Below are positions 1 through 5,917 of a DNA stretch of 7,623 bases, piece by piece. Where the stretch lies: positions 1 to 7,623 of the forward strand of contig JAEZSM010000151.1 in NCBI GenBank assembly GCA_023421875.1, in the 5' to 3' direction. The position numbers were made by a program, and so were the translations under genes. A model generated the notes under the pieces. It was not told the origin of the DNA. It worked only from the letters and a program-made list of their open reading frames with translations, and did no database searches. This DNA comes from Spirochaetota bacterium (GTDB lineage Bacteria > Spirochaetota > Spirochaetia > Treponematales > Rectinemataceae). Numbering within the stretch: the first letter of the stretch is position 1; each line of letters opens with the position of its first letter.

Positions 1-510
1 GTATCGGACTTCGGTTCCCTGGTGGGCACCGACGGCAACGCCAAGATGTCCAAGAGTCTGAACAACGCTATCTTCCTCTCGGACGACGAGAAGACCGTAA
101 CCAAAAGGGTCATGTCCATGTACACCGACCCTAAGCGAGTCTCCGCCGACATCCCCGGCACGGTGGAGGGCAACCCTGTATTCCAGTACCACGATGCCTT
201 TAACCCCGACAAAGCCCTGGTGGAGGATCTTAAAGCCCGCTACAGGGCAGGCAAGGTCGGCGACGTGGAAGTCAAGGAAAAGCTGGCTAAGGCTCTCAAT
301 GCCTTCCTCGACCCCCTGCGGGAGCGGCGGGCACATTATGAATCCAAGTCGGGCCTGGCCGATGAGGTTGTCTACGACGGCACGCTGAAGATGCGGGATG
401 AGGCCAGAAGGACACTTTCCCTTGCAAAGAAGGCCATGGGCATGTCGTCGGTGTGGAACAGAATTTTAAGGAAGGCCGAGGAACTCAAGAAGAAATCCGC
501 CGGCGCCTGA
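1..510 (+). CDS. trpS: Tryptophanyl-tRNA synthetase, C-terminal part (5' end outside window)
   Basis: This frame is open from the first base of the window to the TGA at 508-510, giving 169 residues, so the gene is cut by the window edge and the GTG at 22 is only an internal valine. The product charges tRNA-Trp with tryptophan using ATP in the cytoplasm. The class I signature loop KMSKS is at visible residues 15-19, inside GTDGNAKMSKSLNNAI, which is typical of TrpS; about half of a normal protein of roughly 330 residues is present. Beyond it the helical anticodon-binding part contains MYTDPKR and NPVFQYHD, also typical of TrpS, and the C-terminus is basic and lysine-rich. The ATP-binding HIGH motif would lie upstream. 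The next gene is convergent, and I see no clear hairpin terminator in the 89-nt gap. TyrRS is less likely because the MYTDP/GNPVF pattern is TrpS-like. Confidence 0.95.
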   Translation, partial: VSDFGSLVGTDGNAKMSKSLNNAIFLSDDEKTVTKRVMSMYTDPKRVSADIPGTVEGNPVFQYHDAFNPDKALVEDLKARYRAGKVGDVEVKEKLAKALNAFLDPLRERRAHYESKSGLADEVVYDGTLKMRDEARRTLSLAKKAMGMSSVWNRILRKAEELKKKSAGA

Positions 511-599
511 GCGCTCGAAAGCATCCGTCGCGCCAACATATCGGAATGATTGCCTGGGTTTTGCGCGCTCCAGCCCAACCGCGGCGGCTCGCTTCGTCG

Positions 600-2039
600 C
601 TATTTGCTGAAATATTCCGGCGAAGGTGTCCAGACCCTGCAGCGATTCCGTCCCGCCTCCTTGGCCTCGTAGAGGGCAAGGTCCGCTCTCCGTATAAATT
701 CGTGCAACAGCTCGGTATAACTGGGAACGCCAGAAAAAATGCCGATGCTCACCGTTGGGAATGAACGCTTGTCGCCCATGCTGAGGCGGGCTATGCCTAC
801 CCGCAGCCGTTCGGCGACCACCAGGGCTTCGCGAGTCGAAGTGTCCGGCAGGAGCACGAGGAATTCCTCGCCGCCGTAGCGGACCGGGTAATCGTCACCC
901 CTGAGGCTTCGCTGAATTTCCGACGCTATGCGCCGAAGCACCTGGTCTCCGTAAGTATGGCCGAAGCTGTCGTTAACAGCCTTGAAATGGTCGATATCGA
1001 GCATCAGCAGGCCTAATGCCTTGTCTCCGGATGCGGCTTGCGAGAAGAGTTCCTGGCCGATAGTCTCGAGTCCGTAGCGGTTGGCCAGGCTGGTCAGTTT
1101 GTCGGTCCTGGCTTCAGCCTTTATTAGGGTATGCTTTCGGGCGTTTATGATCGCCAGGGCAAGATGCTCAGCGACGCTAGATGCCAGGCGGACATGCTGA
1201 TGGGTGTAGAAATCCTTCTGAACACTGTCCAGGGCGAAAAGCCCGATGGATTTATCTTCAAAAACCAGGGGTATGCCCAGCCAAGAGCGAATCTCGATAT
1301 CCGAATCAATCTGGACGAAGCCTTCGAAATCTTTTTCCACATCGTTGCAGACTATGGGGCGGCGGGAAGCGACCGCCCGAGACGAGGGAGTGGTGAGAGG
1401 TCCCATGGGAAAGCAGAGATCCTTTAGCTGGTTCTCCGAGTAGCCATAGCCGCCGATCACTCTCAGACAGCCGCCTTCCAGCAGCTGAACGCTGGCCTTG
1501 TCGAAAGGTATTATATGGTGTAGATGATCGATGATCGTGGATATAGTATCGTTGAAATCCAGGCTTTTATTGATCGCCGTCAATAGCGACTTCAGCGATT
1601 CGATCTCCAGGAGCCGCTCCTTGATCTCGTCCCTCGCAGCAACCAGGTCGGTAACATTGGTCTCGCGGATAATAAAGTAACTGTACCCTCCATCGCTGTC
1701 TCCCTTGAGCAGCTGGATGGAAAGCGAAAGCCAGAGTACATTGCCGTCGGGAAGGATAAACCGAAGCTGGTCAGAGTAGTTCGCCAGGGTACCGGCGATG
1801 AGTTTTTCCAGAGCGTCCTTTGCCCTCACCAGATCGTCCGGATGAAGGCAGGAAAAGGGGAATCGAGCCGCGAGCAGGGAGGACTCCGATTCTCCTGGGC
1901 TTACTTTCCGCAGTTCCTTGCCCAGGAAACCCCAGGCGCCCGAGGTTTCTATCATCGATATTCCACTCTGGGATATCAAGTCTGAAGCCCAGGGACTCTC
2001 GCGGATAGCGTTCATCATGGCTAGTGGCGTTAATGACAT
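600..2039 (-). CDS. Diguanylate cyclase with PAS, GAF and GGDEF domains
   Basis: The predicted product makes cyclic di-GMP from two GTP, with two N-terminal sensory domains controlling output. Taking the ATG at 2039 as residue 1 (479 aa), a PAS-like fold occupies about 30-135, with LHPDD and ILPDGNVLWLSLS. A short charged helix at about 134-153 links it to a GAF domain at about 160-300 (FDKASVQLLEG, WLGIPLVFEDKSIGLFALD). The GGDEF domain covers about 310-470: DKLTSLANR near 313, DIDHFKAVND near 348, the active-site variant GGEEF at 389-393 and ADLALYEAKEAGRNR near 452. The inhibitory I-site RxxD is intact (RGDD, 380-383, five residues before GGEEF), so product feedback is expected. There is no EAL domain and no convincing signal peptide or membrane segment, so a soluble enzyme is likely. 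The start is uncertain: TTG at 2075, ATG at 2039 and ATG-ATG at 2018/2015 are all in frame, and none has a good Shine-Dalgarno. I chose 2039 because a -10-like hexamer ends 7 nt before it. The ligands of the PAS and GAF domains cannot be read from the sequence. Confidence 0.93.
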   Translation of the reverse strand: MSLTPLAMMNAIRESPWASDLISQSGISMIETSGAWGFLGKELRKVSPGESESSLLAARFPFSCLHPDDLVRAKDALEKLIAGTLANYSDQLRFILPDGNVLWLSLSIQLLKGDSDGGYSYFIIRETNVTDLVAARDEIKERLLEIESLKSLLTAINKSLDFNDTISTIIDHLHHIIPFDKASVQLLEGGCLRVIGGYGYSENQLKDLCFPMGPLTTPSSRAVASRRPIVCNDVEKDFEGFVQIDSDIEIRSWLGIPLVFEDKSIGLFALDSVQKDFYTHQHVRLASSVAEHLALAIINARKHTLIKAEARTDKLTSLANRYGLETIGQELFSQAASGDKALGLLMLDIDHFKAVNDSFGHTYGDQVLRRIASEIQRSLRGDDYPVRYGGEEFLVLLPDTSTREALVVAERLRVGIARLSMGDKRSFPTVSIGIFSGVPSYTELLHEFIRRADLALYEAKEAGRNRCRVWTPSPEYFSK

Positions 2040-2046
2040 CCCATGC

Positions 2047-2075
2047 AGTATAAACAGGGTGAATATATGAAACAA
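2047..2075 (-). promoter_or_regulatory. Predicted sigma70-type promoter for the diguanylate cyclase
   Basis: On the minus strand TTGTTT (2075-2070) is separated by 17 nt from TATACT (2052-2047). Both hexamers are close to the sigma70 consensus and the spacing is ideal. Transcription would start near 2040-2039, at or directly next to the ATG at 2039, implying a leaderless mRNA or, if the ATGs at 2018/2015 are used, a leader of about 20 nt. The element overlaps the ribosome binding site and first codons of the divergent Rsm22-like gene. This is a pattern match only. Confidence 0.5.
2056..2061 (+). promoter_or_regulatory. Ribosome binding site deciding the start of the Rsm22-like gene
   Basis: AGGGTG ends 5 nt before the ATG at 2067. 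The longer in-frame ATG at 2043 has no comparable site and would extend further into the divergent promoter, so 2067 is the better start. Confidence 0.5.
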
Positions 2076-3353
2076 GCATTGGCTGCGGATATGGCATCGG
2101 AAAAAATGAACCCTCGCTCTCTTCTGGCATCGCTCTATCCCCAGCTTCTATACGCAGCCTCAGGATTCACGGGTAAAAATCCTTTTCTGGAACTGGGCTC
2201 GCGCGAGCAGGCCCGGGCAGCCCTAAAATCAGGCCAGGCATTGCGGCAACTCCAGCGCGGCTTGACTGGCGACAGGGATTTTGCGGGAGCCGCTTATTTC
2301 TCGAAGCATGAACTTTCCAGTGCGTATCTGCTCTACTACTGGCCGGTTTCATTTTTACAGACCTCGCTCGCCCTCGATGAACTAACGGCCCGGGGATATC
2401 TGCCGAAGCTCGGATCCGTCCTCGATCTGGGAGCGGGACCGGGACCTGCCTCCGCAGCCGCGGTTCTTCGGGGCGCAAAAACGCTTTTACTGCTGGATAA
2501 AAGCAAGGAGGCATTGCGTCAAGCCTTTTCGATACTGGAAGCCCAGGCATTGGGAGCAAGGCAGCCCCCAAGCGGCAAAGCGATCCTCTCCAGTTCCGTC
2601 ATCGACTTGGAACTACTAAAGCGACTGCCCGAAGGCCCCTTCGACCTGATTCTAGCCTGCCACAGCGCCAACGAACTCTGGAAACAGGATACCGATGCCT
2701 TGGAAAAACGTGCCAGGCTCTTCGGACAAGCCATTGAGCGACTCACCGAGGGGGGAATTCTTATTATCATCGAACCCTCTGCCCTGGTTACCAGCCGGCC
2801 CGCACTGAGCCTTCGGAATCGATTGCTCGAGGATTTCGCCGGCCGGCTTTCCTGCGTAGCGCCCTGTCCAGGCTCTTTCCCCTGCCCCATACTGGCATCC
2901 GGCGAGGGTCGAAGCTGCCACTCCACCTGGGTTTGGGAACCCAACGAGCCTGTGGCCGCCCTGGCTGCCGCCGCCGGCCTGGACCGAGATTCGGTCAAAG
3001 CCACATGGTTCGCGCTGAAAAAAAATTCCCAGCATACTCAATCGCCTTACGATACCACAGTCCGGAGCTCTACCTCTTTCCAGCAGCGGAAAAACAGCAT
3101 TTTCGGCCGTGTCATCTCCGAACCATTGCTCAATAAGGCAGGCAGGTTGCGCTATATCCTCTGCACAGAATCCGGCTTGGCCACCTTCTCGGCCAAGGCA
3201 ATCGACGATAAGGACAGCGCAGGGGGTTTCTTCAGCCTCCGTCGCGGTGACATGATCGAAGCAGCTCACCTGGAACTCAGGGAAGGCGACAATAATTTCG
3301 GTTTTATCGCCGGATCGAAGCTCAAAATTGCCATGAAGGCACCGGAGGCGTGA
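2067..3353 (+). CDS. Rsm22/METTL17-like methyltransferase-fold protein with a four-cysteine cluster
   Basis: This 428-residue protein matches the Rsm22 family, whose mitochondrial members (yeast Rsm22, human METTL17) bind the small ribosomal subunit during assembly and carry an iron-sulfur cluster. The SAM-binding motif I is LDLGAGPGPAS at 119-129. The fold continues through LLLLDKS (141-147), ACHSANELW (197-205) and IIIEPS (233-238), the last two matching the NEL and IEPG positions of the family. Four cysteines at 263, 267, 273 and 284 (CVAPC, PCPIL and SCHS) form the presumed Fe-S or metal site. The C-terminal part, FGRVISEP then YILCTESGL at about 346-371, resembles the family's small C-terminal domain. 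It heads an operon: its TGA overlaps the next ATG by one base. I place it in the cytoplasm on ribosomes by analogy. Whether it methylates rRNA or acts only as an assembly factor cannot be told from sequence. An A8 run at 3018-3025 lies inside the gene without disrupting it. The start is the ATG with AGGGTG upstream; 2043 is the alternative. Confidence 0.85.
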   Translation: MKQALAADMASEKMNPRSLLASLYPQLLYAASGFTGKNPFLELGSREQARAALKSGQALRQLQRGLTGDRDFAGAAYFSKHELSSAYLLYYWPVSFLQTSLALDELTARGYLPKLGSVLDLGAGPGPASAAAVLRGAKTLLLLDKSKEALRQAFSILEAQALGARQPPSGKAILSSSVIDLELLKRLPEGPFDLILACHSANELWKQDTDALEKRARLFGQAIERLTEGGILIIIEPSALVTSRPALSLRNRLLEDFAGRLSCVAPCPGSFPCPILASGEGRSCHSTWVWEPNEPVAALAAAAGLDRDSVKATWFALKKNSQHTQSPYDTTVRSSTSFQQRKNSIFGRVISEPLLNKAGRLRYILCTESGLATFSAKAIDDKDSAGGFFSLRRGDMIEAAHLELREGDNNFGFIAGSKLKIAMKAPEA

Positions 3354-3901
3354 TGCCTGAGGAGCGCAGAAGAAGAATGAATACCGCGAAACCGTTGATA
3401 CTATCGCTACTGGGCTGGTCCAACAGCGGCAAGACTACGTTCATAGAATCGGCCATTGCTGAATGCGCCAGGCGCGGAATAACCACGGCGGCGTTTAAAA
3501 AATCGCACAACGCTGCGACCCTGCCCGCAGATTCAAAAGACTCATCACGATTTTACAAGGCAAAAGCCGATCCCTCAATATACCTGAGCGGCGACGACAT
3601 GGTCATTCTCAAAGCAGCCCCGTCTCGGATCGACAAAGATGCGATCGCCACGCTCTGCCCCGACGCTTCGATAGTTTTCTGCGAAGGCTTGGATGTGGAA
3701 GGATCGCTACGGGTTCTTGCCGCCGGAGACGAATCCGACGAGTCGGCGCTGAAAAAAACGTTGGCTGATATTGACATACTTATCGCGCGCAACGTCGCCA
3801 TGTTGAATCTGGCCAAGGAACGAAATATAGTGCATTTCCAGCTTAATGATGTCCGCAAATTTGTTAATTACCTATTAAAATCGGAGGAATCTTTTGACTG
3901 A
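3353..3901 (+). CDS. MobB-like P-loop GTPase
   Basis: The 182-residue product resembles MobB, the GTP-binding adaptor of molybdopterin-guanine dinucleotide synthesis. The Walker A motif GWSNSGKT (21-28) corresponds to the GYSGSGKT of MobB. The basic segment KKSHNAATLPADSKDSSRF (49-67) matches the family's KH-H...D..KDS.R region, although the usual second histidine is asparagine. SIVFCEGLD (106-114) matches the family's ILVEGF strand, and IDILIARN (140-147) follows. The ATG at 3353 overlaps the preceding TGA by one base and has GGAGG 4 nt upstream (3344-3348). A second ATG at 3377 would remove the arginine-rich leader ERRRR and start nearer the P-loop, and cannot be excluded. No mobA, moeA or other molybdenum cofactor gene is visible, so a role in that pathway rests on family resemblance only. 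The gene is translationally coupled to the Rsm22-like gene, and its end overlaps the small protein that follows by 8 nt. Confidence 0.85.
   Translation: MPEERRRRMNTAKPLILSLLGWSNSGKTTFIESAIAECARRGITTAAFKKSHNAATLPADSKDSSRFYKAKADPSIYLSGDDMVILKAAPSRIDKDAIATLCPDASIVFCEGLDVEGSLRVLAAGDESDESALKKTLADIDILIARNVAMLNLAKERNIVHFQLNDVRKFVNYLLKSEESFD
3883..3888 (+). promoter_or_regulatory. Strong Shine-Dalgarno for the TTG-started small protein
   Basis: GGAGGA ends 5 nt before the TTG at 3894, inside the last codons of the MobB-like gene. It is the strongest ribosome binding site in the window and has no other start codon at suitable distance, which is the main reason to believe the small gene. Confidence 0.65.
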
Positions 3902-4070
3902 AGAAAAAAAAGAGATACACATTTACTGCGACGGCGAGGAGCTGCCCTTGGCTCCCTTCGTTTCCAAGCTTTTTTATGACACTATCGCGGCAATGACCGA
4001 CAACCTCAAGGGCGCGGAAACCGCCGCCACAATAACGATCAATCTTACTAAGCCGATCACTGTACGCTGA
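3894..4070 (+). CDS. Small protein of 58 residues, third gene of the Rsm22-like operon
   Basis: I do not recognise this protein. The frame opens with TTG, 5 nt after GGAGGA, and ends at TGA 4068-4070. The sequence begins MTEEKKEIHIYCDGEELPL and continues with APFVSKLFYDTIAAMTDNLK. It ends GAETAATITINLTKPITVR. It looks like a compact alpha/beta domain: a beta strand (EIHIYCDG), an amphipathic helix (PFVSKLFYDTIAAMTDNL) and a closing strand (ATITINL). It has no signal peptide or membrane segment. It overlaps the MobB-like gene by 8 nt, so translational coupling is likely, and GC-rich third positions resemble the neighbouring genes. An A8 run at 3904-3911 falls in codons 4-6. A small partner of the MobB-like GTPase or the Rsm22-like protein is a reasonable guess from position, but nothing in the sequence proves a function. 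Confidence 0.7.
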   Translation: MTEEKKEIHIYCDGEELPLAPFVSKLFYDTIAAMTDNLKGAETAATITINLTKPITVR

Positions 4071-4136
4071 TAGTACGACACATTCTCGACGCCATTCGCA
4101 GCAAAAATCACAGCGGTCGCCGATGGGATTTTCGAC

Positions 4137-4165
4137 AAGACACCACGACATACAGGATTTATAAT
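4137..4165 (+). promoter_or_regulatory. Possible upstream promoter of the flavoprotein gene
   Basis: A perfect -10 hexamer TATAAT (4160-4165) lies 17 nt after AAGACA (4137-4142), which matches four of six bases of the -35 consensus. A transcript from here would have a leader of about 95 nt running through the tandem repeat. Pattern match only. Confidence 0.35.
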
Positions 4166-4182
4166 GCTTTTCACAAAACCCG

Positions 4183-4227
4183 CTCCTGATATTCCTGATA
4201 TTCCTGATTTTCCTGATATTCCTGGCA
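4183..4227. repeat. Degenerate 9-bp tandem repeat, five units
   Basis: Five consecutive 9-mers read CTCCTGATA, TTCCTGATA, TTCCTGATT, TTCCTGATA and TTCCTGGCA, all sharing TCCTG; another TCCTG follows at once (4228-4232). The array is non-coding in the arrangement chosen here and sits between the two candidate promoters of the flavoprotein gene. Because the unit is a multiple of three it keeps frames open on the minus strand, which gives false small ORFs with repeated Asn-Ile-Arg. Confidence 0.85.
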
Positions 4228-4253
4228 TCCTGTCCAACCTTCAATTTTTCACG

Positions 4254-4259
4254 TATTAT
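4254..4259 (+). promoter_or_regulatory. -10-like hexamer 7 nt before the flavoprotein start
   Basis: TATTAT differs from the consensus at one position and ends 7 nt before the ATG at 4267, so initiation would fall at or within a base of the start codon. The -35 region is poor (CTGTCC at 4230-4235 with an 18-nt spacer). The gene has no Shine-Dalgarno, which is consistent with a leaderless mRNA. Confidence 0.4.
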
Positions 4260-4266
4260 AAAAATA

Positions 4267-5601
4267 ATGCCCAATAACCAGAACTATAAAGCGATAATCA
4301 TAGGCGCAGGCCCCGCGGGTCTTTTTGCAGCCATCAGGCTTGCCAAGGCGATGCGCCCCGATGACACCATCCAGCTCGCCAAGTCAGCCCGCGCAGAGAG
4401 CTCCACTCCGGAGCATGGAGACCATAGCGGAATTCTCGTGCTCGAACGCAATGAAAAACCAGCCAGAAAACTCCTGGCCTCGGGGTCGGGCCAGTGTAAC
4501 ATCAGCCACGCAGGACCTATCGCCGACTTCTTAAGCCACTATGGCGGCGGCGAAAAAGCCCAATCAGCAGCCCGCTTTATAAAACCGGCCCTTTATGGCT
4601 TCGACAACCAGGCACTCCTCGATTGGTTCGAAGCCCGGGGCATACGATTCGAAACCGAGGAAAACGGCAAGGTCTTCCCCACCGACCGACGCGCGTCATC
4701 CATACTGAGGGTGCTCCAGGAGGAAGCGCGGCTCCTGCAGGTGGATATTGAAACAAGCAGCCGCGTCAGCGCCATCCGGCGCGGCGCCGATGGTTTTTCT
4801 GTCCACGTCGAAGGGAGGGACGAACCCTATTATGCGCCCCTTGCCCTCATCGCCACAGGCGGCGCATCCTACCCCAAAACCGGCAGCACCGGCGACGGCT
4901 ACGCATACGCAGCCTCATTAGGTCACCGCATCATCCCGCCGCGCCCTGCCCTCGCCCCCGTCTTTATACATGATTTTTCCCTCAAACCCTTGGCAGGGCT
5001 TTCTTTCCGCGACGCTGGCCTGGCTGTGTTGCGCGACGGCAGGCGCAGCATCGCGAAGCGAGGCGATCTTCTCATCACCCACGAAGGACTCTCTGGTCCC
5101 CTGATTCTCGATTCATCCCGCCATATCCAGCCGGGCGACGTCCTGGAGATAAATTTTCTTTCCATCAGTGTCGAAGAATTTCGCAAGCGCCTCGATGCCG
5201 AACTCCAGGCCAAGCCCCGCCGCCTCGTCCGCCTCCTTCTTACCGAACTAGGCCTGGCCAAGCACATGGCCGAGCTATTCTGCGAGCTCGCGAAGACCCA
5301 TCAGGAAACCACTGCGGCGACGCTGACACGTGTAGGGCGGGAAGCCCTCTGCCGCTTGGCCTGCGCCCAACAATTCCAGGTATCGAGCTTGGGCTCCTTC
5401 GACATAGCCATGGTCACCGCCGGGGGCGTAGATCTGACACAAGTCAATGCAGGCACCATGGAGTCCCGCCTTGTCCCGGACCTCTTCTTCGCCGGCGAAG
5501 TCCTGGATATCGACGGCGACTCAGGCGGCTACAACCTCCAGGCCGCCTTCTCCACCGGGGCGCTGGCCGCTTCAAGCATGAGCCTGTCACTTTTGTATTG
5601 A
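4267..5601 (+). CDS. HI0933-family (YhiN/BaiN-type) FAD-dependent oxidoreductase
   Basis: The 444-residue product is a flavoprotein of the HI0933-like family, which includes E. coli YhiN and the enzyme called BaiN; the physiological substrate of most members is unknown. The Rossmann FAD-binding motif is AIIIGAGPAGLFAA at 9-22, with the ribose-binding acidic residue at E60 (VLERN). GSGQCNISH (73-81) is the family signature usually written GGGRCN, here with Gln instead of Arg. ATGGASYPKTGSTGDG lies at 196-211, and GEVLDIDGDSGGYNLQ at about 410-425 closes the FAD site. Between the first helix and the second strand there are about 25 residues (31-55, SARAESSTPEHGDHSG) where the family usually has a short turn, so the protein is somewhat longer than usual. 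The start is firm because the FAD motif begins at residue 9, yet no Shine-Dalgarno precedes it. No signal peptide is seen, so it should be cytoplasmic. A brnTA pair follows 31 nt later with its own promoter. Confidence 0.92.
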   Translation: MPNNQNYKAIIIGAGPAGLFAAIRLAKAMRPDDTIQLAKSARAESSTPEHGDHSGILVLERNEKPARKLLASGSGQCNISHAGPIADFLSHYGGGEKAQSAARFIKPALYGFDNQALLDWFEARGIRFETEENGKVFPTDRRASSILRVLQEEARLLQVDIETSSRVSAIRRGADGFSVHVEGRDEPYYAPLALIATGGASYPKTGSTGDGYAYAASLGHRIIPPRPALAPVFIHDFSLKPLAGLSFRDAGLAVLRDGRRSIAKRGDLLITHEGLSGPLILDSSRHIQPGDVLEINFLSISVEEFRKRLDAELQAKPRRLVRLLLTELGLAKHMAELFCELAKTHQETTAATLTRVGREALCRLACAQQFQVSSLGSFDIAMVTAGGVDLTQVNAGTMESRLVPDLFFAGEVLDIDGDSGGYNLQAAFSTGALAASSMSLSLLY

Positions 5602-5620
5602 CATTGCATCTACAAATACA
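5594..5620. promoter_or_regulatory. Inverted repeat overlapping the brnTA promoter, candidate operator
   Basis: TGTATT (5594-5599) and AATACA (5615-5620) are exact 6-bp inverted arms with centres 21 bp apart, about two helical turns, covering the -35 hexamer and the spacer. BrnA-type antitoxins are known to bind and repress their own promoter, so this could be the operator. Six-base arms can arise by chance. Confidence 0.35.
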
Positions 5621-5626
5621 TATCTT
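5598..5626 (+). promoter_or_regulatory. Predicted promoter of the brnTA operon
   Basis: A perfect TTGACA (5598-5603) is followed after 17 nt by TATCTT (5621-5626). The -35 hexamer includes the stop codon of the flavoprotein gene. Transcription would start near 5633, the A of the brnT ATG, so the message may be leaderless. Confidence 0.55.
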
Positions 5627-5632
5627 TTTTAT

Positions 5633-5917
5633 ATGCGCTTCACGTGGGATTCCTTGAAAGCTATCATGAACGCTAAAAAGCACAATGTCACCTTCGAGGA
5701 AGCAGCGCAGGTATTCAATGATCCTTTGCATCTTTCCATTCTGGACCATCGCTTTTCATATTTCGAAGAACGATGGATCACGCTCGGAGAGACGCATGGG
5801 AGAAGGCTCATCGTTGTCGCGCATCTCCTCTTCGATCCTGAAGGAGAGGAAGTCATAAGAATTCTTTCCGCCCGGGAGGCGACGCAAAATGAGCGACAAA
5901 GATATGAAAATTATTGA
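5633..5917 (+). CDS. brnT: BrnT-family ribonuclease toxin
   Basis: The 94-residue product matches the BrnT (DUF497) family, toxins with a RelE-like fold that cleave RNA and block translation; the Brucella BrnT is the type example. Visible family features are the N-terminal FTWD (3-6), KKHNVTFEEAAQVFNDP (15-31), the central RWITLG (47-52), RLIVVAHL (58-65) and the closing VIRILSAREAT (74-84) with RQRYE (89-92) after it. Length is normal and the frame is intact, so the toxin is probably active. The ATG at 5633 is required to keep the conserved N-terminus; no Shine-Dalgarno precedes it, and a -10-like hexamer ends 6 nt upstream. The last 29 nt overlap the antitoxin gene in another frame, so the two are translationally linked, in the usual toxin-first order of brnTA. 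Confidence 0.92.
   Translation: MRFTWDSLKAIMNAKKHNVTFEEAAQVFNDPLHLSILDHRFSYFEERWITLGETHGRRLIVVAHLLFDPEGEEVIRILSAREATQNERQRYENY

Larger units (their letters stand above)
4071..4266. other. Intergenic gap between the small protein and the flavoprotein
   Basis: These 196 nt contain no supportable gene. They hold a possible upstream promoter (AAGACA / TATAAT), a 9-bp tandem repeat and a -10-like hexamer directly before the flavoprotein ATG. No clear hairpin-plus-T-run terminator was found after the small protein; the near-palindrome TGTAC...GTACGACA at 4061-4080 is too short to call. Confidence 0.6.

Noticed and set aside
511..599. Bidirectional terminator between trpS and the diguanylate cyclase
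   Set aside because: The gap contains GC-rich stretches and the short palindrome GAGCGCTC, but no stem followed by a T-run on either strand.
2519..3269. Two long minus-strand ORFs opposite the Rsm22-like gene
   Set aside because: They are low-information shadows of a gene with intact SAM-binding and cysteine motifs, and they have no start signals.
4183..4232. CRISPR array
   Set aside because: The units are 9 bp and contiguous without spacers, so this is a simple tandem repeat.
3864..4274. Minus-strand ORF of 136 codons with repeated Asn-Ile-Arg and several cysteines
   Set aside because: It overlaps the well-supported small gene and the end of the MobB-like gene; the Asn-Ile-Arg repeats are only the translation of the 9-bp tandem repeat, and there is no ribosome binding site or known domain.
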